64,000 bases of DNA from Blattabacterium cuenoti BPAA. GTDB taxonomy: Bacteria; Bacteroidota; Bacteroidia; Flavobacteriales; Blattabacteriaceae. The translations under genes and the position numbers were made by a program. The stretch is from contig NC_020510.1 in NCBI RefSeq assembly GCF_000348805.1, forward strand, positions 558,001-622,000, read 5' to 3'. The notes beneath the pieces were generated by a model. That model was not told the origin of the DNA. It searched no databases and saw only the letters and a program-made list of their open reading frames with translations. Positions 41,001 through 48,661 of this stretch are shown in pieces; positions within the stretch are counted from its first letter, which is position 1, and every line of letters begins with the position of its first letter.

Positions 41001-41336
41001 AGGAGGTAAAATATTTATTAATACTTTTTGCTCAATTTTGTAACATTCTTCTTTAATATTTTCTATATTTGAATAGATTTTTTCTAAAACATTAATAGAA
41101 CAAAATTTTTCTTGTATTTTACTCAGTAATCTTTTTTCTTTTTCATAAAACTTTCTTGTAGATTTTTGGATTAAATTTTTAAAATCTTGAGTTTTATTTC
41201 TTAATTCATCATCAGATAATAAAAATATTTTTTTTTCTTCTTTTTTGATTTCAACCAAAAATTTTCTAATCCCTTTTAGGTCTCTATCATTTTTATTTAC
41301 TAATAATTTATTTAAAACTTTTCTGATAAAACTCAT
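38040..41336 (-). CDS. secA: Preprotein translocase ATPase SecA
   Basis: Motor of the Sec pathway. The 1098-residue length is usual for Bacteroidetes, which carry an insertion compared with E. coli. Walker A is '[18 protein letters not shown]' (about 190-207), the DEAD-type box is '[20 protein letters not shown]', and '[11 protein letters not shown]' and '[20 protein letters not shown]' form the second helicase half with the Arg finger. The C-terminus ends '[10 protein letters not shown]' without a zinc-finger SecB-binding tail. It works on exported proteins such as BamA and OmpH. It is downstream of the DUF2795-like gene. Confidence 0.97.
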   Translation of the reverse strand: [1098 protein letters not shown]

Positions 41337-41388
41337 TCAACTAAAAAATATATTATATATATGATTTCATAACAAAAAAATAAGATAT

Positions 41389-41622
41389 TTAAAGTTCATA
41401 TTCATCTCTATTCCAATAAAAATCTTCGTCATCACGTGGATAATCCGCCCATATATCTTCTATAGAGTCAAAAACTTCTCCATCTCCATTTTCTAATTGT
41501 TGAAGATTTTCAACTACCTCTAAAGGAGCTCCAGTTCGAATAGCAAAATCAATCAATTCTTCCTTTGTTGCAGGCCAAGGGGCATCTTCTAAATGAGAAG
41601 CTAATTCTAAAGTCCAATACAT
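41389..41622 (-). CDS. DUF2795-family small acidic protein
   Basis: A 77-residue acidic protein ('MYWTLELASHLEDAPWPATK', then 'EELIDFAIRTGAPLEVVENL' and a tail rich in D, E, W and Y). This sequence type is very conserved across Bacteroidetes and is classed as DUF2795; its role is unknown. The start is secure because the family opens 'MYWTLELA'. It is unusually low in Lys and Ile compared with its neighbours, so selection has resisted the AT drift. It lies 52 bases upstream of secA on the same strand, which hints at shared transcription. Confidence 0.85.
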   Translation of the reverse strand: MYWTLELASHLEDAPWPATKEELIDFAIRTGAPLEVVENLQQLENGDGEVFDSIEDIWADYPRDDEDFYWNRDEYEL

Positions 41623-41671
41623 AATATTTTAATTATTAAAAGATCAAAAAATAATATTTTATTTTATATAT

Positions 41672-41689
41672 TTGATTTTCAAAAATCAA
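41672..41689. promoter_or_regulatory. 8-bp dyad in the secA/fmt divergent region
   Basis: TTGATTTT (41672-41679) and AAAATCAA (41682-41689) are perfect inverted copies around a two-base centre. The spacing is too short for a good RNA hairpin, so a protein-binding dyad is the more natural reading. It lies between the start of the DUF2795-like gene (minus) and fmt (plus). A TATATTTG that matches the -7 consensus overlaps its left edge (41667-41674, plus strand). In AT-rich DNA such dyads also arise by chance. Confidence 0.3.
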
Positions 41690-41749
41690 TGAACTTTTTC
41701 ATAAAAATCACAAGATAAAATTAGTGAATTTAAATTACAAATAAATTAT

Positions 41750-42709
41750 ATGAAAAAGTTTCCAAGAATTGTATTTATAGGTTCAACTCATTTTTCTCTT
41801 TATACATTAAAAAAATTATATACTAAACAGTACAACATTGTAGGAATAATCACAAGCCCTGATAACCCATTTTTTAAAAATGAAAAAGCATTTACTCCTG
41901 TAAAAATATACGCATTAGAAAATAATATTCCTTTTTTACAACCTGTAAATCTTTTAAATTCTTCTTTTTTAAAAAATATAAAAATATGGAATGCAGATAT
42001 ACAAATTGTTGTTTCTTTTCGAGTCCTCCCCAAAGAAGTATGGAATTTACCTAAAATGGGGGCTTTTAATTTACATGCATCTCTTTTACCTCAATATAGA
42101 GGAGCGGCTCCGATTAATTGGGTCATTATTAATGGAGAAAATAAAACGGGATTGACTACTTTTTTCATAGAAAAAAAAATAGATTCTGGAAAAATTCTTT
42201 TGCAAAAAGAAATTCAAATCAAAAAAGAAGAAACTGCAGGAGAATTGGAAAAAAAATTAACAAAAATTAGTGCTTCTATGGTTATTCAAACCTTAGAAAA
42301 TATTCTAAAAAATAAAATCAAACCTATTTCTCAAAATAATATTGATTCTTCTTTATTAAAATATGCTCCTAAAATATCCACTAAAGATTGTAGAATACAA
42401 TGGAAAAATCTTAATATAGAATCAATTTATAATAAAATAAGAGGATTAAGTCCTTATCCTACAGCATGGACATTGTTGTTTTTTAATAACACAAGATTTG
42501 TGAGATTTAAAATGTTTCTTGTTAAAAAAATACGAAAAACACATACTTTTCCAATTGGTTGGATACTGATTTCATCGCATGAAATGAAAATTTCCGTTAA
42601 AGAAGGTTTTATATCTATTATGGAAGGACAAATAGAAGGAAAAAAAAGAATGCATGTTAAAAATTTAATTAATGGATTGAAAATCAGAAAAAACCTTTTT
42701 GTTCGATAA
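41750..42709 (+). CDS. fmt: Methionyl-tRNA formyltransferase
   Basis: Formylates initiator Met-tRNA using 10-formyl-THF. The 319-residue protein has an N-terminal Rossmann domain with 'RIVFIGSTHFSLYTLKKL', the catalytic segment 'GAFNLHASLLPQYRGAAPIN' (about 104-123, with the N-H-D-type residues) and 'KIDSGKILLQKEI' (Asp). A C-terminal domain follows ('IRGLSPYPTAWTLL'). Length is normal. Presence indicates standard formyl-Met initiation despite genome reduction. Confidence 0.95.
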   Translation: MKKFPRIVFIGSTHFSLYTLKKLYTKQYNIVGIITSPDNPFFKNEKAFTPVKIYALENNIPFLQPVNLLNSSFLKNIKIWNADIQIVVSFRVLPKEVWNLPKMGAFNLHASLLPQYRGAAPINWVIINGENKTGLTTFFIEKKIDSGKILLQKEIQIKKEETAGELEKKLTKISASMVIQTLENILKNKIKPISQNNIDSSLLKYAPKISTKDCRIQWKNLNIESIYNKIRGLSPYPTAWTLLFFNNTRFVRFKMFLVKKIRKTHTFPIGWILISSHEMKISVKEGFISIMEGQIEGKKRMHVKNLINGLKIRKNLFVR

Positions 42710-42726
42710 AATTTTAGTTATTTATC

Positions 42727-42734
42727 TATATTTG
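42727..42734 (+). promoter_or_regulatory. -7 promoter element upstream of the HU gene
   Basis: TATATTTG is an exact TAnnTTTG match 57 bases upstream of the HU start. The nearest TTG (42699-42701) is 25 bases away, longer than ideal spacing. Confidence 0.3.
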
Positions 42735-42791
42735 CTTTTATTTTAGTTAGTAAGATTATTTTATAGTCAAATAAAATTAAATTTATCATTC

Positions 42792-43058
42792 ATGAACAAA
42801 ACAGAATTGGTTAATTCAATAGCTGAAAAAACTGGAATAACAAAAATAAAAGCTAAAAACGTTACAGATGCATTTATTGAAACAGTAATCGAATCTTTAA
42901 AAAAAGGAAATAAGGTTACTCTTGTCGGATTCGGTACCTTTTCTGTAGTAGAAAGACATCCTAGAAATGGAGTCAATCCTAGAACAGGAAAAAAAATACA
43001 TATTCCAGGAAAAAAAGTAGCTAAATTTAAAATAGGAGCAGAATTAACAAAATTGTGA
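42792..43058 (+). CDS. HU family DNA-binding protein
   Basis: An 88-residue histone-like protein that bends and compacts DNA. It has the HU/IHF pattern: helical N-terminus 'MNKTELVNSIAEKTGITKIK', 'VTLVGFGTFSVVERHPRNG' and the DNA-minor-groove arm 'NPRTGKKIHIPGKKVAKFK'. Complete, with the conserved Pro of the intercalating arm. A strong bidirectional terminator follows 21 bases after the stop. Confidence 0.95.
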   Translation: MNKTELVNSIAEKTGITKIKAKNVTDAFIETVIESLKKGNKVTLVGFGTFSVVERHPRNGVNPRTGKKIHIPGKKVAKFKIGAELTKL

Positions 43059-43079
43059 TTTCTAATTTCATTCTAATAA

Positions 43080-43118
43080 AAAAAGATAAAGTTTGTTGTT
43101 TCCAAACTTTATCTTTTT
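43080..43118. terminator. Bidirectional intrinsic terminator between HU gene and pdxH
   Basis: A 16-bp perfect stem (43080-43095 with 43103-43118) around a seven-base loop. The stem core AAGATAAAGTTTG pairs with CAAACTTTATCTT. It ends in T on the plus strand and, read on the minus strand, also leads into a T-run, so it can stop transcription from both convergent genes. It is the strongest terminator-like hairpin I found in the window. Confidence 0.8.
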
Positions 43119-43131
43119 CGTTGTTTTTCAT

Positions 43132-43791
43132 TTAGGGATAGAATCTATACAAAATCCATCTTCCTTCTTTTTCTAAAAAATAAACCAATCTATCATGGAG
43201 TCTGTTAGGTTGTCCTTGCCAAAATTCCATTTTATATGGTTTTACAATATACCCCCCCCAATCAAAAGGACGTTTTATCGTTTTTTTATCAAAAAAGTTT
43301 TTCCATTTATTATATTGTTTTAATAAATATTCTTTAGATGAAAGAATCATACTTTGTCTAGAAGCCCAACTTCCAATTTGATTTTCTCTAGGTCTATTAT
43401 GAAAATATTCATCTGATTTTTTCCTTGGAATTTTAGATGTTATTCCTTTAATAATGATTTGTCTTTCCATATTTTTCCAATAAAAAGAAATACATACTTT
43501 TGGTCTGTTTTGAATTGCTTTTCCTTTCAAACTATAATAATTTGTATAAAAAATAAATCCGTATTCCGAATATTCTTTTAATAAAACAATTCTAGTTTCT
43601 GGCCCTCCATCTTCTCCGATGGTAGAAATAGACATAGCATTAATTTCTTCATTATCTTTCCTTTCTTGATGAAAGGATTTTTCCTGTTGAAACCAATCAT
43701 CAAACAACTGAAAAGGTTTTTTTGGGACATTAGATTCTAATAATGAATTTCTTTCATAATTTTTTCTGAAATTACTCAAGTCAACAGTCAT
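43132..43791 (-). CDS. pdxH: Pyridoxamine 5'-phosphate oxidase
   Basis: FMN-dependent oxidation of pyridoxine- or pyridoxamine-5'-phosphate to pyridoxal 5'-phosphate, the last step of the DXP-dependent route to which PdxA belongs. The 219-residue protein has 'AMSISTIGEDGGPETRIVLL' and 'GFIFYTNYYSLKGKAIQ' for FMN binding, 'FYWKNMERQIIIKG', and the C-terminal 'MEFWQGQPNRLHDRL' signature. Complete. It converges with the HU gene across the shared terminator. Confidence 0.94.
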   Translation of the reverse strand: MTVDLSNFRKNYERNSLLESNVPKKPFQLFDDWFQQEKSFHQERKDNEEINAMSISTIGEDGGPETRIVLLKEYSEYGFIFYTNYYSLKGKAIQNRPKVCISFYWKNMERQIIIKGITSKIPRKKSDEYFHNRPRENQIGSWASRQSMILSSKEYLLKQYNKWKNFFDKKTIKRPFDWGGYIVKPYKMEFWQGQPNRLHDRLVYFLEKEGRWILYRFYP

Positions 43792-43866
43792 AATATTATA
43801 ATATTATTAATAAACAAAAATATACTAACTTTATTAATTGTTTTATATAACCTTTTGTTACATAAT

Positions 43867-43940
43867 GGCGTGATAGCTCAGCTGGTTAGAGCGTTGGATT
43901 CATAACCCAGAGGTCGGGGGTTCAAATCCCCCTCACGCTA
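43867..43940 (+). tRNA. tRNA-Met (CAT), probably elongator
   Basis: Acceptor GGCGTGA pairs with TCACGCT (G1-U72 wobble), followed by A73. D arm GCTC...GAGC and T arm GGGGGTTCAAATCCCCC are intact. Anticodon loop TTCATAA gives CAT. Residue 31 (A) faces C39, a mismatch at the top of the anticodon stem. It lacks initiator features such as an unpaired position 1 and three G-C pairs in the anticodon stem. Elongator Met is preferred over Ile(CAU), but the distinction is not certain. Confidence 0.85.
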
Positions 43941-43990
43941 CTATTACAACCAACAAAGAATGAATTGTTTTTCAAACAACACTACAGAAC

Positions 43991-45145
43991 ATGTATTTTT
44001 CTGTTTTGAGTTACTTTCTATTAAGAAAATTACATACTTTATATAAAATTATAAATATTAATAATTTATCGAATTCAATTAGTTTTGAAATTTCGAAAAA
44101 AAATCAATTAAAAATTATATGGGGATTAGATTCAAAAAATCTAATTTATACATATATAAAAATCAATGTTCAGAAATATACCAAAGAAAAAGTAACTCTC
44201 TCTATCAAATTTATGATCAATGTTTTAAGCACATTTTCAAATGAAGAACTTTCCTTAAAAAAGGAAAAAAATACACTTAATATTTATTCTAAACAGGGAG
44301 TTTATAAAATTCCTACTTATTATGATTATTCAAATCATAATAAAAATATTCTTACACTATGTAAGTCTTCTTTTGTTCGTAGAATATCTTTGTTTTCCAA
44401 ACTATTTTTAAGAATTTTAAACAAAACTTTATTTTTTACTACTAGAGATAAGGAATTGAATCCTATATTAAATGGAGTATTTTTTCAATTTTTTACCCAT
44501 GAAGCAAATTTTGTGGCTACGGATACTTATAAACTGATCAAATATACCATAAAGAATTTTAAAACAGATCAAAGGATCCAATTTACTATATCTAGAAAAT
44601 ATCTTAATATAGTTAGGGAAATTTTAAAAAATGAAAAAAGAAATAATATTATTATTGAATATTATGAAAAAAAAAATATAATTTTTTATTTTAGAGATCA
44701 TATTTTTTCATGTCAACTAATGAATGAAAACTATCCAGATTATCGTTCTGTAATTCCTCATAATAATAACCAATGTCATATCTCTTTGATTATTAATAAA
44801 TTTTTATTGTTAAATACGATTAAAAGAGTTTCTATTTTTTCTAAAAATAGAAATAATTTTATTGATTTTCATTTTAATCATAATAAATTAAAAATTTATG
44901 ATCAAAATACGATAGATGATCATAATTCTACTTCAGAAATACAGTGTCAAGTTTTTTCTAAAAATCTAAAAAATATGAAAATAGGTTTTAATTCTAAATT
45001 TTTAATTGAAATTTTATCTTCTTTAAATGAAGATTTTGTTTATTTTGAATTATATCATAATAAAATGGGGGTTTTAAGGCCTTTATATAAGAAAAAAAAA
45101 GAAGAATCTATTTTGATATTGATTATGTCTATAATAAAAGTATGA
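43991..45145 (+). CDS. dnaN: DNA polymerase III beta subunit (sliding clamp), divergent
   Basis: Clamp that tethers the replicative polymerase. The 384-residue protein has normal clamp length. Recognisable motifs are 'MYFSVLSYFLLRKLHTLYKI' at the start, 'LNPILNGVFFQFF', 'ANFVATDTYKLIKYT' (the family's FVATDxHKL block), 'QLMNENYPDYRSVIP' and a C-terminal hydrophobic end 'ESILILIMSIIKV'. In most clamps the final motif is (I/V)MP(M/V), which forms the peptide-binding pocket; here Pro is replaced by Ser. The protein is strongly shifted toward K, I, N and F. It follows tRNA-Met by 50 bases and overlaps pheT by four bases. Confidence 0.85.
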   Translation: MYFSVLSYFLLRKLHTLYKIININNLSNSISFEISKKNQLKIIWGLDSKNLIYTYIKINVQKYTKEKVTLSIKFMINVLSTFSNEELSLKKEKNTLNIYSKQGVYKIPTYYDYSNHNKNILTLCKSSFVRRISLFSKLFLRILNKTLFFTTRDKELNPILNGVFFQFFTHEANFVATDTYKLIKYTIKNFKTDQRIQFTISRKYLNIVREILKNEKRNNIIIEYYEKKNIIFYFRDHIFSCQLMNENYPDYRSVIPHNNNQCHISLIINKFLLLNTIKRVSIFSKNRNNFIDFHFNHNKLKIYDQNTIDDHNSTSEIQCQVFSKNLKNMKIGFNSKFLIEILSSLNEDFVYFELYHNKMGVLRPLYKKKKEESILILIMSIIKV

Positions 45146-47211
45146 AAATATCATTGAATTGGATTAAAAAATATGTATTTCCTCTTAATATGGACGATAA
45201 AAAAATCTCCAATATATTAACTGATATTGGATTCACAGTAAAAGGGTTTGTTCATAATGAAAACCAAGATTTTGTTTTAGATGTGGAAATAACACCTAAT
45301 CGTACATATGCTATGAGTCATTACGGAATCGCACGTGATTTGTATGCCGTATTAAAATTTCGTGGATATAAAGTTCATTTGGTGAAACCAGTAGTAGTAA
45401 TAAATGAAGGGGATCATTGCAATAATGAATCTCATCTTTCAATTCTTGTAAAAATACATGATACATGTATAAGGTATTCCGGAATATGTATTTCGAAAAT
45501 AAAAATAGAACCATCTCCATATTGGTTAATTTCTAGATTAAAATCTATAGGCGTAAAATCTATAAATAATATAATAGATATAATCCATTTTGTTATGTAT
45601 GAATTAGGACAACCCATCCATATTTTTGACATGGATCAAATAGAGGATAAAAAAATTATAATAAAAAATGCGGAAAAAAATACAAAATTTCAATCTTCAG
45701 ATAAAATTACAAGAAAACTTGATGAAGAAGATTTAGTTATTTATGACTCTGTTAAACCATTATCTATCGCTGGTATGATCAATCATATTACATCAAATAT
45801 ACATGTTAAAACCAAAAATATATTTATTGGAAGTGCCTGTTTTAATTCCATCATGATCCGGAATCTTAGAAAAAAACATTCTCTAAAAATAGAAACACAA
45901 CATTTTTTTGAAAGAGAGACAGATCCCAATCAGACTGTTTATGCTTTACAAAGAACCGTTTTTCTTATCAAGAACATCATAAAAAATAAGATAATGTGTT
46001 CTGACATCATAGATTGTTATCCTAATCCTATATCTATTTCAAAAATCAAACTTCGTTATAAAAAAATTATCAATATTATAGGAAAAAAAATATCGAAAAA
46101 AAAAATTAAAGAAATTTTATCATTGTTGGAAATGATGATTTATTCTGAAAATGATCAATATTTATTGATTCGTATTCCTTCCTACAGAACAGATGTTCAA
46201 AGAGAAATAGATGTAATTGAAGAAATATTCCGAATTTATGGAATTCATAAGATTCCAACATATAATCAAATAAAAATTTCTACATTTCCTAAATTTTTTT
46301 TGAAAACAGAACATGAAATTCAAAAAATACTTTTTGAACAATTAATTTGTTTTGGTTTTCAAGAAATTATTTCTTCTACTATGAGAAAAAATGAAGAAAA
46401 ATATTCTTCTTTACTAAATTCTTTTTTGAAAATACAAGAAATTAAGATTCTTAATCCTGTGAATCACAATTATCAATTGATGCGTTCTAGTCTGTTATTC
46501 AGCATGATAGATTGCATTGAATATAATCTTAAAAACAATAGAATAAAATCCGATATAAAATTTTTTGAATTAGGAAACATATATTATAAAATAAACAATA
46601 AATTTTTAGAAAAAACCTATCTCGGAATAGCAATTTATCAAAAAGAAAAAATAGAATCTAAAAATTATCCTTTTTTTTATTTAAAAGGAGTTATTGAACA
46701 AATTTTTCAAAAAAGTGGGATATTGAATTATACTCAAATACTTTCCAAACATCCATTATTAGAAAATGGAATTTCCATATTATACAATCATAAAAAATTA
46801 GTTGAACTAGGAAAGTTTAAAAATCATATTTTAAAAAAAAATGAAATATTTTATGCAGAAATTGATTGGAAATATTTAGTATCTATTATTCAGGAAAAAA
46901 AAATAATTTATATTCCATTTTCAAGATATCCTACTTCAAGGAGAGATTTATCTTTATTAGTAGACAAAACTATTTCATTCGAAAAAATCAATCAATTAAT
47001 CAAGAAAAAAGAAAATCATCTTATTAAAAAAATTAAAATATATGATTTATATGAGGGTAAAAATTTACCTATATCAAAAAAATCTTACACAGTAAGTTTC
47101 TTTTTTGAAAGTCAAAAAGAAACACTGACTGATAAAATTATTAATAATTCAATGAAAAAAATTGAACTTTTTTTAAAAAAAGAATTAAAAGCTAAGATAA
47201 GAGAAAAATAA
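45142..47211 (+). CDS. pheT: Phenylalanyl-tRNA synthetase beta subunit lacking the tRNA-binding OB domain
   Basis: Beta chain of the tetrameric PheRS. At 689 residues it is about 110-120 shorter than normal (about 800-810). The loss is at one place: after 'LTDIGFTVKGFVHNENQ' the sequence passes directly to 'DFVLDVEITPNRTYAMSHYG', skipping the OB-fold tRNA-binding domain that normally occupies about residues 40-150. The other domains are kept: the editing region B3/B4 ('IRYSGICISKIKIE', 'NNIIDIIHFVMYELGQPIH'), B5, the catalytic-like core, and the C-terminal anticodon-binding FDX-ACB domain ('SRYPTSRRDLSLLVD'). The gene overlaps dnaN by four bases. pheS is not in the window. Confidence 0.92.
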   Translation: MKISLNWIKKYVFPLNMDDKKISNILTDIGFTVKGFVHNENQDFVLDVEITPNRTYAMSHYGIARDLYAVLKFRGYKVHLVKPVVVINEGDHCNNESHLSILVKIHDTCIRYSGICISKIKIEPSPYWLISRLKSIGVKSINNIIDIIHFVMYELGQPIHIFDMDQIEDKKIIIKNAEKNTKFQSSDKITRKLDEEDLVIYDSVKPLSIAGMINHITSNIHVKTKNIFIGSACFNSIMIRNLRKKHSLKIETQHFFERETDPNQTVYALQRTVFLIKNIIKNKIMCSDIIDCYPNPISISKIKLRYKKIINIIGKKISKKKIKEILSLLEMMIYSENDQYLLIRIPSYRTDVQREIDVIEEIFRIYGIHKIPTYNQIKISTFPKFFLKTEHEIQKILFEQLICFGFQEIISSTMRKNEEKYSSLLNSFLKIQEIKILNPVNHNYQLMRSSLLFSMIDCIEYNLKNNRIKSDIKFFELGNIYYKINNKFLEKTYLGIAIYQKEKIESKNYPFFYLKGVIEQIFQKSGILNYTQILSKHPLLENGISILYNHKKLVELGKFKNHILKKNEIFYAEIDWKYLVSIIQEKKIIYIPFSRYPTSRRDLSLLVDKTISFEKINQLIKKKENHLIKKIKIYDLYEGKNLPISKKSYTVSFFFESQKETLTDKIINNSMKKIELFLKKELKAKIREK

Positions 47212-47213
47212 AA

Positions 47214-48656
47214 TTATATAAAATAAGACAATTTTTTTAAAATTTTCTCGAATCCAGTTTCTTCTTTGATAATTTTTGATATTTCTTTTATATGAATTCT
47301 TTTTTGTTCCATGCTATCTCTGTTTCTCATGGTTACTGTATTTGTTTTGATCGTATCGTAATCTACAGTAAAACAAAATGGAGTTCCTATAGCATCTTGT
47401 CTTCTATATAATTTTCCAATGGATTCTTTTTCATCGTAAACTAATCTATGACGAATTTTCATATCATGAAATATTCTTCTCGCGATTTCTTGTAATCCAT
47501 CTTTTCTAACCAATGGAAATATGGCGGCTTTAATTGGGGATAAAAAATAGGGAAGTTTTAATACTATACGTATTTTTCCATTTTTTAATTTTTCCTTTTT
47601 TAAGGAAGAAGAAAATATAGCTAAAAAAAGACGATCTAATCCTAAAGATGTTTCTATAACATAAGGAATATAATTTTTTTTCCATTCAAAAATTCGAATT
47701 TTTTTTTTCGAAAAAAATTCATGATTCTTTAAATCAAAATCTCTACGAGAATGAATTCCTTCTATTTCTTGAAATCCAAAAGGAAAATGAAATTTTATAT
47801 CTGATCCCGCACTTGCATAATGAGATAAATGATCATGATCACATAACTGATAATATGTTTTATCTCCTAAATTTAATTCTAAATGCCATTTTAATCGGGT
47901 CTTTTTCCAATACTCATACCATTTTATTTCTTCTTCTGGAAGAATAAAAAATTGCATTTCCATTTGTTCAAATTCCCGCATTCTAAATAAAAATCTTCTT
48001 GCAATAATTTCATTTCTAAATGATTTTCCTATTTGAGCAATTCCAAATGGAATTTTCATTCTACTAGATTTTACAATATTATGAAAATTTGAAAATACAC
48101 CTTGAGCTGTTTCAGGACGAAGATATAAATCTTTTTCATTTCTAATTTTGAACATCATATTGAAATTTCGAATTTCTGTCCAATTTTTTGTTTTAAAAAC
48201 GGGATCACAAATGCACAATTCATCAATTAAAACTTTTATATCTCCTAAATCCTTTTTTTCTAAAGATTGAGATAAACGAGATAATATTTCTTCTTTTTTT
48301 TTAGGATCATTTAAAAAATTTTTTTTTACATATTCTTGAATTAAAATTTCAGGACGATATCTTTTTTTAGAATCTTTATGATCAATTAACAATTCATGAA
48401 ATTTATCAATATGACCGGATGCATGCCAAACATCAGAATGCATAAGAATAGAAGAATCCACTCCTACTATATTTTCATGAAGTCGAGTCATAGATTTCCA
48501 CCAAAATTCTTTAATGTTATTTTTTAACTCCACTCCATGTGGTCCATAATCATAAATTGCATTTAATCCCCCATAAATTTCGCTAGAAGGAAAAATAAAC
48601 CCATAAACTTTTGCGTGAGAAATTAAAAAATCAAAAAAATAACTACATTTTTTCAT
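47214..48656 (-). CDS. glyS: Glycyl-tRNA synthetase (dimeric type)
   Basis: Class II synthetase of the alpha2 type. From ATG 48656 it has 480 residues and opens 'MKKCSYFFDFLISHAKVYGF', then 'SEIYGGLNAIYDYGPHGVEL', the GlyRS signature. Motif 2 is 'IGKSFRNEIIARRFLFRMRE', and 'FMMMFKI'-like segments and 'SLGLDRLFLAIF' (motif 3) follow, then an anticodon-binding domain. Upstream in-frame starts exist inside trxB but would give a tail not found in the family. Start lies six bases after trxB. Symbol glyS versus glyQS is a matter of convention. Confidence 0.94.
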   Translation of the reverse strand: MKKCSYFFDFLISHAKVYGFIFPSSEIYGGLNAIYDYGPHGVELKNNIKEFWWKSMTRLHENIVGVDSSILMHSDVWHASGHIDKFHELLIDHKDSKKRYRPEILIQEYVKKNFLNDPKKKEEILSRLSQSLEKKDLGDIKVLIDELCICDPVFKTKNWTEIRNFNMMFKIRNEKDLYLRPETAQGVFSNFHNIVKSSRMKIPFGIAQIGKSFRNEIIARRFLFRMREFEQMEMQFFILPEEEIKWYEYWKKTRLKWHLELNLGDKTYYQLCDHDHLSHYASAGSDIKFHFPFGFQEIEGIHSRRDFDLKNHEFFSKKKIRIFEWKKNYIPYVIETSLGLDRLFLAIFSSSLKKEKLKNGKIRIVLKLPYFLSPIKAAIFPLVRKDGLQEIARRIFHDMKIRHRLVYDEKESIGKLYRRQDAIGTPFCFTVDYDTIKTNTVTMRNRDSMEQKRIHIKEISKIIKEETGFEKILKKLSYFI

Positions 48657-48661
48657 ATTAT

